DNA of 64,000 bases from Paenibacillus sp. SYP-B4298. Lineage in GTDB: Bacteria; Bacillota; Bacilli; Paenibacillales; Paenibacillaceae. Under the pieces are notes generated by a model that was given only the letters and a program-made list of their open reading frames with translations, ran no database searches and had not been told where the DNA came from. The first letter of the stretch is position 1. Every line of letters begins with the position of its first letter. The DNA lies in assembly GCF_027627475.1 (NCBI RefSeq), contig NZ_CP115484.1, positions 4,534,501-4,598,500 on the forward strand. The letters run 5' to 3'. A program made the position numbers and the translations under genes. Shown piece by piece: positions 16,252-26,543 of this stretch.

Positions 16252-17412
16252 TTACTCCCTTCTGATCTCTGCGTTTATAGGAATATGAATCGTAATCTTC
16301 GTTCCTTCTTGAATAGCTGATTCAATATCCAATCTTCCCTCGAGCAGATCCACCCTCTCCCGCATGCCGATCAGGCCGAAGCTGGAATTTTCCGCAGATT
16401 TGGTTTCCATTTGGCGGACATGAAATCCTACTCCATTGTCCTGAACGACAATCTTGACCATCTGAGCCTGATACGTCATCTCCAGCGATACGATCGAAGC
16501 ATTGGCGTGCTTCAACGCATTCGTATACGCCTCCTGTACGAGCCGATAGATGCCAGCCTCCATCGCGGATGGCAATCTGATCTCGCGGCCGATCAACTCG
16601 AAATTTGTGCGAATCTTCGTCTTTTCCTCAAAGTCTTGAACATATTTGCGCAAGGTCGGCACCAAGCCGAGATCATCGAGCGCCATCGGCCTGAGGTTGA
16701 ATATTATTTTGCGAATCTCCTCCAGTCCGGTTCTCACCTGATCCTTCAGATCGCTCAGTTCCTCCTTGACCAATCCCAGCTCCTGCTTATGCAGCATCCT
16801 CTCGGCGATTTCAGTACGGATCACCAGATTGGCCAGTGACTGGGCGGGACCGTCGTGAATCTCCCTGGCGATTCGCTTGCGCTCTTCCTCCTGCGCCAAT
16901 ATAATCTTCAATCCTATCAGTTGGCGGTTTTTGGCTGACTCCAGTATTCTCGTAATTTGAGTCAGGTCGCCTGAGAGATATTCCAGCACAACATTCACCT
17001 GTGAGCTGATCGTCTCCGCGCGCTCAATCGACAGCTCGACATTCTTCGTGCGCAGTTGGAGCTCGTCCCGCCGCGCCTTCAGATAGGTCTCCTTCTCGCG
17101 GAATACCATCAGCTCCAGTTGAATCTGGGTTGCCTTCTCATACGCCGCTTTAATATCTTCTTCCTTATATCGAACGAAGTCCCGGCTTACCTCAGTAAGC
17201 CGGATACGTGCGCGGCGGTAGTCCAGCTCCAGACGATCCACCTTATCGATCGTCTCTGCTGTTTCCTTGAAGACCTGTTCCAGTTCCTTCGTCAACAGCA
17301 TCAGTTCTTCGCGGGCGGCTTCACAAATTTCAAAAATCTGATATTTGCTGTCTTCCATGACCTGAATCGCATTTTTGATCACGCGATCAACATCGTTAGT
17401 CCTGAACTCCAT
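16252..17412 (-). CDS. degS: Sensor histidine kinase DegS
   Basis: Cytoplasmic kinase/phosphatase for DegU. The 386-residue protein has no membrane segment. An N-terminal coiled-coil sensor region (residues about 1-160) leads to the HisKA_3 domain with the phosphorylated His186 in RIAREIHDGPAQSLANL. The HATPase_c domain follows with VQEAYTNALKHA, VQDNGVGF and SSFGLIGMRERVDLLEG. Size and order match B. subtilis DegS. The gene starts 68 bases after the phosphodiester glycosidase gene, too close to judge whether it has its own promoter. Confidence 0.97.
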   Translation of the reverse strand: MEFRTNDVDRVIKNAIQVMEDSKYQIFEICEAAREELMLLTKELEQVFKETAETIDKVDRLELDYRRARIRLTEVSRDFVRYKEEDIKAAYEKATQIQLELMVFREKETYLKARRDELQLRTKNVELSIERAETISSQVNVVLEYLSGDLTQITRILESAKNRQLIGLKIILAQEEERKRIAREIHDGPAQSLANLVIRTEIAERMLHKQELGLVKEELSDLKDQVRTGLEEIRKIIFNLRPMALDDLGLVPTLRKYVQDFEEKTKIRTNFELIGREIRLPSAMEAGIYRLVQEAYTNALKHANASIVSLEMTYQAQMVKIVVQDNGVGFHVRQMETKSAENSSFGLIGMRERVDLLEGRLDIESAIQEGTKITIHIPINAEIRRE

Positions 17413-17480
17413 CGGTGAACCCGCCCACTTTCTTATTAAACATAACTACGACTATCATACCATAATTGGTGTGATAAATT

Positions 17481-20246
17481 TTATTGAATCGTAACTTTTT
17501 GGGCACTATTGTCCCAATTGACCTTTAATCCGAGCTGTTCTGACACCAATCGCACTGGCACCATCGTTCGGCCATTACGATCAATAGGACTTACTTCCGT
17601 CTTGATCCGCTTCCCATTGAGCACTACGTCCTTGCGACCAATCCATAGCTCCAGCATCTTGTTGCCACGGAGGAAGGTCACACGCTTGCTGCTATTGTCC
17701 CAGGCCACTTGGCCGCCGACAGCGTCCGACACGAAGCGCAACGGGACGTAGGTCGTGTTCTTGATAATTACAGGCGCTGCATCCAGTGATGTCGATTGAC
17801 CGCTTACCGTTGCCGTTTTCTTGCCAACGAACAGCTCGATCGTCGAAGCGGCCGGCGTCGTGATCGTACTGGCATACTTGAACTGAATATCATCGATCGC
17901 CACCTGCCCTGTCAGCGAACGGTTCTCCTGACCGGATTCAGGATTGGCGATATAAATCTTCTTCACCGTAATCGGATAAGCCATGGTCAAGCCGTTAAAA
18001 TCAACCTCGATGTCCTTCCAGCCTGTCCAGGTGATAGGTCTTACCAGATCAATATAGTGCGTCTTGCCGTCAGCATCGGTCACCTCTGCGCGCAGCCAGT
18101 TGCTGCTGCCGTCGCCATAGACCGCTGCCTTCAAGCCAACAGGCTTGCCCTCCACGGCCTTGCCGCCCGTTCCTAGCAGTGCATAGGCCCAACGTCCGCC
18201 TGTTCCATCTGTGAAATCATAGGTGATCTGCAATGCCGAGCCGGTTCGCTCAGCAAAGCCATTGACGATGGAAGCATTGCCTGCCGTCTGCTCCGGCACA
18301 CCCTGGAAGTTCACCTTGTAGTTTACATTCTCGAAGCTTTCCCACACCTTAGTGTTAACGGACGGTGTGGTTGAGAAGGCTGCCATCGTCGCGAAGCCAT
18401 CATACCTCGCAATGGCATATGCGTTAGCTACACTCGTGTTGACCGACTGGATGTCCAGCTTGCCGTCCTTAACGCTGCCCTGCATGCCTTGCAATTCCCA
18501 CTTTATCGACTCGGCAGGAACCGACAGCTCTCTTCCATCGGTCAGCTTCACCTTCACTGGCAGACTGATCTGCGTACCCGCCGACAATGCTGTGCTGCTC
18601 GGTGTGACCGTCATCGTATCAATCTGACTGCCTGCAATGACCTCCACGTCCATCTTCGCTGTCGCCTTATCCGATTTGACCGTTACCTGAGTCGTGCCCG
18701 CTTTCTTAGCCGTCAGCGTGCTGCCCGAGAACGAGCCGAAGGCGGAAGGGACACTCCACGCGGCCGTAACATTATCCTGCTTAATCGGGTTATAGTAGGT
18801 ATCATAGCCCTTAATTGTGTAGTCCGCCTTGGCGCCGATAAAGATCGTTGAAGGTCCACTTGCCCTCACGTCCTTCACCTGTCCCTGAGGCGCTGTTGTG
18901 AAGATGCCCAGACCATTGGCAACCGCCCGCTGCACCGTGCCTGTTCCATTCGATGTCGAATGCGCAAGTCCAGCAGCGAAATCACCGAGCGGACGAGCCG
19001 CCATCGTCGTCGAGCCGCCGCCATCCAGGTTCAGCCCCTGCCATACGCCCAGCATCACCATCATATTTTGCAATTCCTTGAGCGTCATGCCAGAGCTAGC
19101 TCCCTGTCGCTCTACGGTAATCAGATAGACCTTCTTATTATCCTTGGAATATCCAATAGCAGTACGCGCCACCGCGCTATTGCCGCTGACCCCTGTTACA
19201 TCCCGTGTGAACGCCGACGCCTTGCCGTCCGTCACCAGCAGTGTGTGTCCGCCCACCATCATCTGATAGGAGGCGGGGTCCTTCTTCGCGCCGCTTACGA
19301 GCGACACCAGATTATAGGTCGATGACACGGTCTGTCCGACGGTCAGATTTTCTTGGATGAACTTGGCCGCGTCGCCATGCCCACGCAGTATGTAGCCGTC
19401 CTCTGGAGCAGACATAGGCAGCGTTCCGTTTTCTTGAATCTGCATCACGACATTATTTTTTACCAGCACCTCTGTAGGCGTGGTCCCGCTGTTTTTAGGA
19501 CGCTCGGACTGGGCCCAGGCACTCGTATACATGTAGAGCTGATTCGTGTGACTGCGCTGTGTTCCGTCTGCCGTGTCCATCGTATAGGAAGTCTGGTTCA
19601 CTCCTGCCAGCGGGAAGCTCGCGCCAGAGCCGGATGTCACACTGCCCTCGAACGAGTAACGATCAATTGTCGGCACCCGGTTTTTGTCCAGCGCAAAGGC
19701 ATACATCCCGTTAATGGTAGAAGGAGAGGTCATGAGCGCGCCAGATGTAATCTGTGGCCCCATGCCTACGCCCTCGGCTGACATAATGAAAAAGTCTGCG
19801 TTAATGCCAGCGACTGCCCCGTTCTCTGCAACCATGTTCGTGACGGTATTTTTGCTTGCTACGGTGCCGTTCTTGCCGCTCATTACGTCCAGATTCACAT
19901 ACCGGTTTGACAGATCGACCTCGATAACATGTACATTCGCCTGCACCGCACGGTTGCTGCGCGTCGATGACCATACGTACTTGAGCCTCTTCGCACCGGA
20001 AGTAATCATAACCTCCTCCTGCAGCTTCAACGACGGCGACTGGGCTGTCGCAGCGGCTGCAATCACCCTTTCTCCCGTCAGCGATACTGGCAACAGCGGC
20101 TGCAGCAGCAGTGCCCCGCTTAGGGTAACGACCAGTATGCGCTTGCTCACTGTAAGAGCTGTTCTATTCATCTGTACCCGCTTGACTTTAATAGCCTGTC
20201 TGTTCGCATGACCATGCCTATGATGTCTATTTAATGGTTTCCGCAT
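17481..20246 (-). CDS. Secreted phosphodiester glycosidase with C-terminal stalk domains
   Basis: A 921-residue exported protein. After a basic N-terminus and a signal peptide (hydrophobic run near residues 35-62) comes a phosphodiester glycosidase (NAGPA-type) domain, about residues 90-470, with the marker GINADFF and the motif LNLDGGGSTTM. A Big-like beta domain follows, then a carbohydrate-binding-like region, and finally two copper-amine-oxidase N-terminal (stalk) repeats (KTATVSGQSTSLDAAPVIIKNTTYVPLRFVSDAVGG and the related segment with GRTMVPVRLVSEQLG). NAGPA relatives cleave sugar-phosphodiester bonds; a wall-polymer substrate is inferred. It follows an SLH protein gene. Confidence 0.85.
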   Translation of the reverse strand: MRKPLNRHHRHGHANRQAIKVKRVQMNRTALTVSKRILVVTLSGALLLQPLLPVSLTGERVIAAAATAQSPSLKLQEEVMITSGAKRLKYVWSSTRSNRAVQANVHVIEVDLSNRYVNLDVMSGKNGTVASKNTVTNMVAENGAVAGINADFFIMSAEGVGMGPQITSGALMTSPSTINGMYAFALDKNRVPTIDRYSFEGSVTSGSGASFPLAGVNQTSYTMDTADGTQRSHTNQLYMYTSAWAQSERPKNSGTTPTEVLVKNNVVMQIQENGTLPMSAPEDGYILRGHGDAAKFIQENLTVGQTVSSTYNLVSLVSGAKKDPASYQMMVGGHTLLVTDGKASAFTRDVTGVSGNSAVARTAIGYSKDNKKVYLITVERQGASSGMTLKELQNMMVMLGVWQGLNLDGGGSTTMAARPLGDFAAGLAHSTSNGTGTVQRAVANGLGIFTTAPQGQVKDVRASGPSTIFIGAKADYTIKGYDTYYNPIKQDNVTAAWSVPSAFGSFSGSTLTAKKAGTTQVTVKSDKATAKMDVEVIAGSQIDTMTVTPSSTALSAGTQISLPVKVKLTDGRELSVPAESIKWELQGMQGSVKDGKLDIQSVNTSVANAYAIARYDGFATMAAFSTTPSVNTKVWESFENVNYKVNFQGVPEQTAGNASIVNGFAERTGSALQITYDFTDGTGGRWAYALLGTGGKAVEGKPVGLKAAVYGDGSSNWLRAEVTDADGKTHYIDLVRPITWTGWKDIEVDFNGLTMAYPITVKKIYIANPESGQENRSLTGQVAIDDIQFKYASTITTPAASTIELFVGKKTATVSGQSTSLDAAPVIIKNTTYVPLRFVSDAVGGQVAWDNSSKRVTFLRGNKMLELWIGRKDVVLNGKRIKTEVSPIDRNGRTMVPVRLVSEQLGLKVNWDNSAQKVTIQ

Positions 20247-20343
20247 GTCTCCTACAACTCTCCCATTCTAGAAATCTATTAGTTATAGACATGAAAACAC
20301 GGCAAAAAGTTCCGCAATATGAGAAGACTCTAATACAATTATC

Positions 20344-20441
20344 AAAAAAAGAGACTCCGATCCCTATTCGCGACCAGGAAGTCTCTTGGAATTCAGCAAG
20401 GAAAATGTATGATCCGGGGCAGTCTCCACCCGCACTGCCCC
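20344..20441 (-). terminator. Terminator region after the 1452-residue SLH gene
   Basis: Two hairpins lie in series. The first, GGGGCAGT/ACTGCCCC (20416-20441), begins 10 bases past the stop and has no T-run. The second, AGAGACT with AGTCTCT (20350-20386), is followed on the minus strand by seven T (20350-20344) and looks like the working terminator. Confidence 0.75.
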
Positions 20442-20450
20442 TCTTCCGCA

Positions 20451-23400
20451 CTACACATCCATAAATCCTATATAACCTAGCAGACGTTTGATCATAATTG
20501 CCGCTTGCGCGCGTGTTGCGTTGCCTTTAGGGCCCATCGTTGTCTTGGTCAGGCCGGTGATGATGCCAGCATCCACTGATTTGGCCAGTGCATCCTGCGC
20601 CCAATTCGCAATGCTCGCCCGATCCCGATAAGGCGTAAAGTACGAAGCTGCACTGCCCTTCAGCTCGACCTGCACACCAGCGACTGCTGCAGCACGGATT
20701 ATCATAGCCGCCATTTCTTCACGTGTCACATAGTTATTCGGCTTGAACGTGCCGTCCGTGTGCCCTTTGACGATGCCAGCCTTGGATGCTGCTCCGATGT
20801 AAGCCGCCATCGCAGAGGAGGTACTGACATCCTTGAACTTGGCGCCCTCTGCCTTATCTCCAGACAATCCCAACCCTCTTACAATAAACATCGCGAACTC
20901 CGCGCGAGTAACTGGCTTCTCAGGCTCATACTTTGTCGCAGAGGCGCCCGAGGTAATATTTTTGGCGGTCATCATATTAATATCGCTGCCCGCCCAGTGC
21001 TTGCCCGTATCGGTGAAGCTTGAGGTACCGCTAATGACGGCATACGCTCCGCTAGCCGAAGGGCGCATAAAGGTGATGGTAGAGGAGCTGTTTACCGTCG
21101 TAATCCGGGTTGGCACGAAGGATAGTCCGCCTGTCTCGTTGTCCAGCCACACGACCGCGGTCTTCTTCGGATCGAAGGAAACATTAGACTTAATGGACAT
21201 CGTCACATACTCAGACAACCCATAAATGACCTGCTCTGAGCTGCCAGCGCTCACCGAGAGCTGGAAGTATGCCGGACTGGTCATCAACTGGCTCGTCGAG
21301 CGATTGATCGCCGTCATCAAGCTGCTGGAGGCCGTAATTGTTGCTGCCGTATCCAGCCGGATAATGAGCTGCGCACTGGTGGTCGAAGTGCCTGCCAGGG
21401 TCGCCAGCTCCGTATAGCTCAGGCTGCCCAGATTCAGCTCATACGTCAATTCCTTATAGCTTACGACAAAGGATGCATTGGAAATCTGCTTGTGAATGCT
21501 CTCCAACTGCCCTAGTGGAATCGACACGATGGCCGCTTGCTCCGTTGAGGGAACAACGAACTTCACCCGCGGCGTTACGCCTGATTTTTTGAGTATATAC
21601 TCATAAGCGGACTGGAGCTGGGTGGCGGAAATTGTGTAACGGCTGGCCGTCCGATTCCCCAGTGTCATATCCAGACTTGTAGATGCCAACGTTTCCTTCA
21701 TAATAATGCCGCTCGTATTCTCCCAATCCAACCCCGTGGGGAGAGTAACGGTTGTTCCTGTATTGCTGGTATTGCTGTTCGAGTTGTTATTGCTGCTTGT
21801 GGCACTATAATCCGTGAAGGTGCCAATCGTAATGCCGGTTGTGGTTCTCAGCGTGCCAGATGTGCCTGTATAGCTGACCAGCACCGTGTCCCCGGTGTTG
21901 ATCGTTCGGACGACCTGAAGCAGCACATTGGAGCCTGACAGCGAGACGCTGGACACGGTACTGACGATGCCATTGATTTTGACATAGAATTGTGAAGCCG
22001 CCGGCACGTAGCTGCTATTCAGCGTCTGAGTAAAATTCAGGGTGACTACCTGCCCCTGTATGGACATTCCCCTCAGCAGACCTGTTCCTGTTGTGTGCGT
22101 TGCTATCTGATTTGTGAAGGACGGCGCCTGATTTCCATTCAGGTCGGTTATGGATGGATAGCCGATCACATAGCTCACCTGAACGGTCTGGTTCGTCGAT
22201 ACCGCTGAGGAGAGTGTCAGAATGACCTGGGTGCCGCTTATCTCCACGCCCGTTACCGTGCGAGCGGTTTGGTTAACCAGGACAGCGAACTGCCCCGCTG
22301 TCGGCAGTGAGTTCGTATTGATCCCTTCATTGTAGGTCAGGGTCAGCTTGTTGCTGTATACCTCGACCGTTTGCAGTTCCGGCGCTTGCTTGTCAAATGG
22401 GTTTTTCACATAAAAGTTACTGAAGGACTGCACTGAATTGCTATAGTAATCTCTGAGAGGATACGCGCCAGGCGTATAGTTCACATAGACAGGCGCATTA
22501 TCCGAGACGATGGAATCCAGCGTAATCGTAGCAGCTAATCCTCCGGCCGTTACACTTTTAATGGTGCGCAGGCTTCCGCCCACATACACCTGAAACTGAT
22601 TATACGCCTCTCTTACAGTTGTCATCGCACTCAAGGATTCAGAGAAGTAGACCATAACCGTATCATGGCTAACCAGTCCGCTTGTCGGCTTGGGCAGTGT
22701 CGTATCCGCTGAGTTGACCACCGTGTAGCTGCTAATGTTGGCTGCCTGATTTCCTGACAGATCCTGCAGAGGCGTTGAGCCCTTGGAGTAGGATAGCTTG
22801 ACCGTCTGACCGTAGATGACTCCACTAGAAAGGGTTAAAACCACTGTCTTATCATTAATTGATATATTCGAGATGCTTCTCTCTACATCATTCACCGTAA
22901 CAAAAAAGTTCGAAGTGGATGGGACATACGCTGCATTCATCGCTTTGGAATAGGTGAGCACTACCTTGGTGCCGCCCGTCATCTCTGCCTTGGACAGCGT
23001 AGGCACAGTCGTATCCGTACCTGTTCGGAATGTCCATTGGAATTCATTCTGAATACCAGCAAACTTGTTGCCTGCAAGATCCACAACTGCACCAGATGGA
23101 ATATCGACATAATAGGATACACCATTCACCAGAGTAGAGGTCGGGGTGATGTTCAATTTACGGTTATCCGTGCTGTCGACTGTGGCATTGGTTGCATACG
23201 AGTTGCTTGTACCTGATCGTTTGATCGAGATGACGCCATCGCTTCGTTGGATCGGCTTATTGAAGGTAAGGGTCAATGTTGGTCTGGTCGTCACGTTCGT
23301 TGCATTATTAAGTGGAGAATAGGTCACGACATACGGAGCCGATGTGTCCCGGTTTACCCTGAACGTCCAGCCTGTCTTATCGCTAATTCCCGCATAGGCA

Positions 23401-24809
23401 TTGCCTGAGCTGTCCTCGAATGCCTGGTTGCCAATCTGTACATAGTAGCTCGTACTGTCCACAAACTGCCGGCCCGGATCAATGGTAATCGTGTTTGTAC
23501 CACCACCAGTGATCTGGTTAGAGGTGACAGAGACCGAAGCAAACACAGCATCATTGGATACAGTGCGGATAAGCACATGCCCCGTCTTCGGATAGACCGC
23601 CTTATCAAAGGTCATAACCAGCTTGGAGTCAAGCGCCGTCGCTGTGCCCCCTCTGAGTGGACTGAATGTCGTGACCGTCGGATTTTTCGTATCCACCGTC
23701 GTAAAGCTCCACACTAAAGCGTCTGAGATGCCCTGGAAACGGGTAGAGGATGTCGCCGACACAAAAGCTCCACTATCTATAACAACATAATAGCCCGTAT
23801 TCGCTTCAAAAACGGGGTGATCAATCATCACTGTAGAGCCTGAAACCTGAACACTTGTGCTGTTGACGCTTATTGTCCGAAATACACTGTTGTCCGATAC
23901 TTTGCGAATTTCGATATTGCCGCTACCTTTGCTCATCGACGAGTCAAAGTTCATCACAAGCATGTTGGTTACACTCACACCTGTGGCACGGTTGGCTGGC
24001 GTCAGACTGGGCATATTCATGGGCGGAGCCGATGTTGTAAAGCTCCAACTGTAAGCGCTCATGCCTTTGCCGAATGAATCCGTAAATGCGTTGCTATCAA
24101 TACTAACAGTATAGCGAACCCCTGCAGCCAATTGTGAGGTTGGGGTAATCCGAATATTGCCCGAGCCGCTGCCTTGGACTGCACTTGTTGTCACCCCGAT
24201 CACCTGGGTATCCCCTGTAGCCATATTCTTGATAGAGATATTTCCGCTGGAAGCGAAGACGCTCTTGTTGAATTCAAGGCTAAGCGTTGTATCAATCGAT
24301 GCCGTAGAGCCAGCAGATGGAAATACCGCTGTAACCATCGGAGTTGTAGTGTCCAAGGATACAACAGAGAAATTCCACGCTGTCGCGCTGACTATACCCG
24401 CAAAGTTCATGCCATTGCTGTTCTGGAAAGCACCAGCATCAACGAGCACATAATAACTGATCCCCGATTCCAAAGTTCCTGTTGGCAATGATATGGTTAC
24501 GACATTTCCACTGATCATTACCTCGGAGCTGGTGACCGCAACCGTTCGAATTACCTGGTTATCTGTGACCCGACGAATCGATAACGATGCTGAACCCGTT
24601 CCTTTGGTCACATTCTCATCGAACGTCATCGTGAGGTTTGTATTTACAGGCACATTCACTGCATCGTCTGCCGGGTATGTCCCCAACAGCACAGGGCCTG
24701 ACGCCGCTGCTTCCACTTGGGAAGGAACGACGGGTAGCACATTGAATAGCAACTCCAGAATCAGCACTGCTGCTAGAACGATAGAAACGCCTCTTAATTT
24801 CCGAATCAA
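20451..24809 (-). CDS. Cell-surface protein with Ig-like repeats and three C-terminal SLH domains
   Basis: Large exported surface protein. The longest frame opens at 24902, but a TTG at 24809 has GGGGAG at good spacing and directly precedes a proper signal peptide (IRKLRGVSIVLAAVLILELL), giving 1452 residues. Five or more SbsA-type Ig modules of about 105 residues come first, each with a TFDxxV and a WSFTT segment. About four SwmB-type repeats follow (AxYxPSxxNFxVxVN, then GNQA). The C-terminus has three SLH domains with VTRAEF, VTREEM and ATRAQA. It should bind pyruvylated wall polymer. The ligand or partner is unknown. Confidence 0.88.
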   Translation of the reverse strand: MIRKLRGVSIVLAAVLILELLFNVLPVVPSQVEAAASGPVLLGTYPADDAVNVPVNTNLTMTFDENVTKGTGSASLSIRRVTDNQVIRTVAVTSSEVMISGNVVTISLPTGTLESGISYYVLVDAGAFQNSNGMNFAGIVSATAWNFSVVSLDTTTPMVTAVFPSAGSTASIDTTLSLEFNKSVFASSGNISIKNMATGDTQVIGVTTSAVQGSGSGNIRITPTSQLAAGVRYTVSIDSNAFTDSFGKGMSAYSWSFTTSAPPMNMPSLTPANRATGVSVTNMLVMNFDSSMSKGSGNIEIRKVSDNSVFRTISVNSTSVQVSGSTVMIDHPVFEANTGYYVVIDSGAFVSATSSTRFQGISDALVWSFTTVDTKNPTVTTFSPLRGGTATALDSKLVMTFDKAVYPKTGHVLIRTVSNDAVFASVSVTSNQITGGGTNTITIDPGRQFVDSTSYYVQIGNQAFEDSSGNAYAGISDKTGWTFRVNRDTSAPYVVTYSPLNNATNVTTRPTLTLTFNKPIQRSDGVISIKRSGTSNSYATNATVDSTDNRKLNITPTSTLVNGVSYYVDIPSGAVVDLAGNKFAGIQNEFQWTFRTGTDTTVPTLSKAEMTGGTKVVLTYSKAMNAAYVPSTSNFFVTVNDVERSISNISINDKTVVLTLSSGVIYGQTVKLSYSKGSTPLQDLSGNQAANISSYTVVNSADTTLPKPTSGLVSHDTVMVYFSESLSAMTTVREAYNQFQVYVGGSLRTIKSVTAGGLAATITLDSIVSDNAPVYVNYTPGAYPLRDYYSNSVQSFSNFYVKNPFDKQAPELQTVEVYSNKLTLTYNEGINTNSLPTAGQFAVLVNQTARTVTGVEISGTQVILTLSSAVSTNQTVQVSYVIGYPSITDLNGNQAPSFTNQIATHTTGTGLLRGMSIQGQVVTLNFTQTLNSSYVPAASQFYVKINGIVSTVSSVSLSGSNVLLQVVRTINTGDTVLVSYTGTSGTLRTTTGITIGTFTDYSATSSNNNSNSNTSNTGTTVTLPTGLDWENTSGIIMKETLASTSLDMTLGNRTASRYTISATQLQSAYEYILKKSGVTPRVKFVVPSTEQAAIVSIPLGQLESIHKQISNASFVVSYKELTYELNLGSLSYTELATLAGTSTTSAQLIIRLDTAATITASSSLMTAINRSTSQLMTSPAYFQLSVSAGSSEQVIYGLSEYVTMSIKSNVSFDPKKTAVVWLDNETGGLSFVPTRITTVNSSSTITFMRPSASGAYAVISGTSSFTDTGKHWAGSDINMMTAKNITSGASATKYEPEKPVTRAEFAMFIVRGLGLSGDKAEGAKFKDVSTSSAMAAYIGAASKAGIVKGHTDGTFKPNNYVTREEMAAMIIRAAAVAGVQVELKGSAASYFTPYRDRASIANWAQDALAKSVDAGIITGLTKTTMGPKGNATRAQAAIMIKRLLGYIGFMDV

Positions 24810-24888
24810 CGCTGGCTCACTCCCCACAAAGACAATAATATATATAATTTCGGCTAATCTAGCCATTAAGTTTAGAGTACAAACAAAA

Positions 24889-24916
24889 TAACCGCCATAC
24901 ATCAGCGTATGACGGT
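24889..24916 (-). terminator. Terminator of metK
   Basis: ACCGTCATAC/GTATGGCGGT form a hairpin on the minus strand, followed by TTATTTTGTTT. It begins 8 bases after the metK stop. Confidence 0.8.
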
Positions 24917-24923
24917 CTTGAAG

Positions 24924-26129
24924 CTATTCGCTTAATGCTTCTTCTCTCAGCTTGCCTGCCTTGTCCACACGCTCCCAAGGCAAATCGACATCCGTTCGGC
25001 CAAAATGACCGTAAGCTGCAGTCTGACTATAGATCGGGCGGCGTAGATCCAGCATCTTAATGATACCTGCCGGCCGTAGATCAAAATTGTTGCGAATGAC
25101 TTCAACCAGCTTCTCCTCTGCCACCTTGCCTGTGCCATACGTATCGACGTTAATAGACACCGGGGTCGCTACACCGATAGCATAAGCCAATTGAATCTCG
25201 CATTTGTCTGCAAGCCCCGCTGCTACGATATTCTTCGCCACATACCGTGCTGCATATGCCGCAGAGCGGTCAACCTTTGTTGGGTCCTTGCCGGAGAAAG
25301 CACCGCCGCCATGACGGGCATATCCGCCGTAGGTATCGACAATAATTTTGCGTCCTGTCAGGCCAGCGTCGCCTTGAGGGCCGCCAATAACAAAACGTCC
25401 TGTCGGGTTAATATAATACTTGGTCTCTTCATCCAGCCACTCTGCCGGTACCGCAGGCTTAATGACATGCTCGCGAATATCCTTTTGGATCTGATCCAGC
25501 GTAATCTCTTCCGCATGCTGGGTAGATACAACAATCGCATCCACTCGAACCGGCTTCCCGTCGATATATTCGATCGTGACTTGGGTTTTGCCGTCTGGAC
25601 GGAGATAGTTCAACGTGCCGTTTTTCCTTACTTCAGACAAGCGCCGAGCAATCCGGTGGGAGAGCGCAATGGGCAGCGGCATCAGTTCTGGTGTCTCGTT
25701 CGTCGCAAAACCAAACATCAATCCTTGGTCGCCAGCACCGATATCTTCATTCTCTTGACGAATATCCTTCCCGTCGCGAGTCTCAATCGCCGCGTTCACC
25801 CCTTGGGCAATGTCTGCAGATTGCTCATTCAGCGATGTAAGCACAGCGCAGGTGCTGTAATCAAACCCGAATTTGGCGCGGGTATAGCCGATTCCCTTAA
25901 TGGTACGACGCACAATGGATGGAATATCGACATAATCCGCTCGGCTACTGATCTCGCCTATAACTAGCACCAGACCGGTTGCTACCGATACTTCACATGC
26001 TACGCGGGCATACGGATCAACTTCCAGAAAAGCGTCCAATACGGCATCGGAAATTTGATCGCATATCTTATCGGGATGACCCTCGGTTACCGACTCAGAA
26101 GTAAACAAGTGCCTACCTTTTATTGACAT
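24924..26129 (-). CDS. metK: S-adenosylmethionine synthetase
   Basis: Makes S-adenosylmethionine from methionine and ATP in the cytoplasm. At 401 residues it has the usual length and all family motifs: [21 protein letters not shown] at the N-terminus, [29 protein letters not shown] (the phosphate loop) and the C-terminal WERVDKAG segment. The ATG at 26129 has TAGGAGG. The gene is monocistronic between two terminators. Its leader is only about 30 bases, so an S-box riboswitch, common before metK in Bacilli, cannot fit. Confidence 0.98.
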   Translation of the reverse strand: MSIKGRHLFTSESVTEGHPDKICDQISDAVLDAFLEVDPYARVACEVSVATGLVLVIGEISSRADYVDIPSIVRRTIKGIGYTRAKFGFDYSTCAVLTSLNEQSADIAQGVNAAIETRDGKDIRQENEDIGAGDQGLMFGFATNETPELMPLPIALSHRIARRLSEVRKNGTLNYLRPDGKTQVTIEYIDGKPVRVDAIVVSTQHAEEITLDQIQKDIREHVIKPAVPAEWLDEETKYYINPTGRFVIGGPQGDAGLTGRKIIVDTYGGYARHGGGAFSGKDPTKVDRSAAYAARYVAKNIVAAGLADKCEIQLAYAIGVATPVSINVDTYGTGKVAEEKLVEVIRNNFDLRPAGIIKMLDLRRPIYSQTAAYGHFGRTDVDLPWERVDKAGKLREEALSE

Positions 26130-26158
26130 CCGCTTTAGCCTCCTATAAATATTGGTAT

Positions 26159-26188
26159 AGTATAAAGTGCGTTCGTTTCCCTATACAA
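26159..26188 (-). promoter_or_regulatory. Sigma-A-like promoter of metK
   Basis: TTGTAT (26188-26183), an 18-base spacer and TATACT (26164-26159) on the minus strand. The -35 box starts within the T-run of the upstream terminator. Confidence 0.65.
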
Positions 26189-26219
26189 AAAATGAACCTT
26201 TTCCGGGCAGGAAAAGGTT
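26187..26219 (-). terminator. Terminator of the SASP gene
   Basis: AACCTTTTCC and GGAAAAGGTT (a perfect 10-bp stem with a 5-base loop, 26195-26219), followed on the minus strand by six T. It separates the SASP gene from metK. Confidence 0.9.
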
Positions 26220-26267
26220 GTTAGACAACTCTCTAGGATAGTATGATACCGGAATTACTGTCAATTG

Positions 26268-26543
26268 TCAATGGATACGACCCAGTACCTGCTCCGCTTG
26301 AGCAATCAGGCGCTTGGTAATAGATCCGCCAACAGAACCAGCATCCCGGGTAGCTAACTGGCTCCAAGGCACATATCCATGTCCTGCACCTGCGGAAGTC
26401 TCACCCAGCTCGCCAGCGAATTCCGTATCGCCTTGTCCGACAGGATGAACCATCAAGCCTAATTCCGCTGCGATCTCATATTTCATCTGATTCAATGCTT
26501 GCCTGCACTCCGGTACCACTTTCTTATTGCTTCGAGAAGCCAT
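26268..26543 (-). CDS. Alpha/beta-type small acid-soluble spore protein
   Basis: DNA-saturating protein of the spore core that protects DNA and is degraded by GPR protease at germination. The 91-residue protein has the first conserved block (VVPECRQALNQMKYEIAAELG) and the last (AGSVGGSITKRLIAQAEQ). About 30 residues are inserted between them, and a second GPR-like motif, EFAGELG, resembles the usual site EIAAELG. The ATG at 26543 has AGGAGG; a GTG three codons upstream overlaps that site. A forespore promoter was not clearly recognised. The gene is monocistronic. Confidence 0.92.
   Translation of the reverse strand: MASRSNKKVVPECRQALNQMKYEIAAELGLMVHPVGQGDTEFAGELGETSAGAGHGYVPWSQLATRDAGSVGGSITKRLIAQAEQVLGRIH

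Noticed and set aside
20416-20441. GGGGCAGT hairpin as the main terminator of the SLH gene
   Set aside because: No T-run follows it; the second hairpin 30 bases further has one.
26130-26267. S-box riboswitch before metK
   Set aside because: The only stem is a 10-bp terminator hairpin followed by T, and the remaining leader is too short for an S-box.
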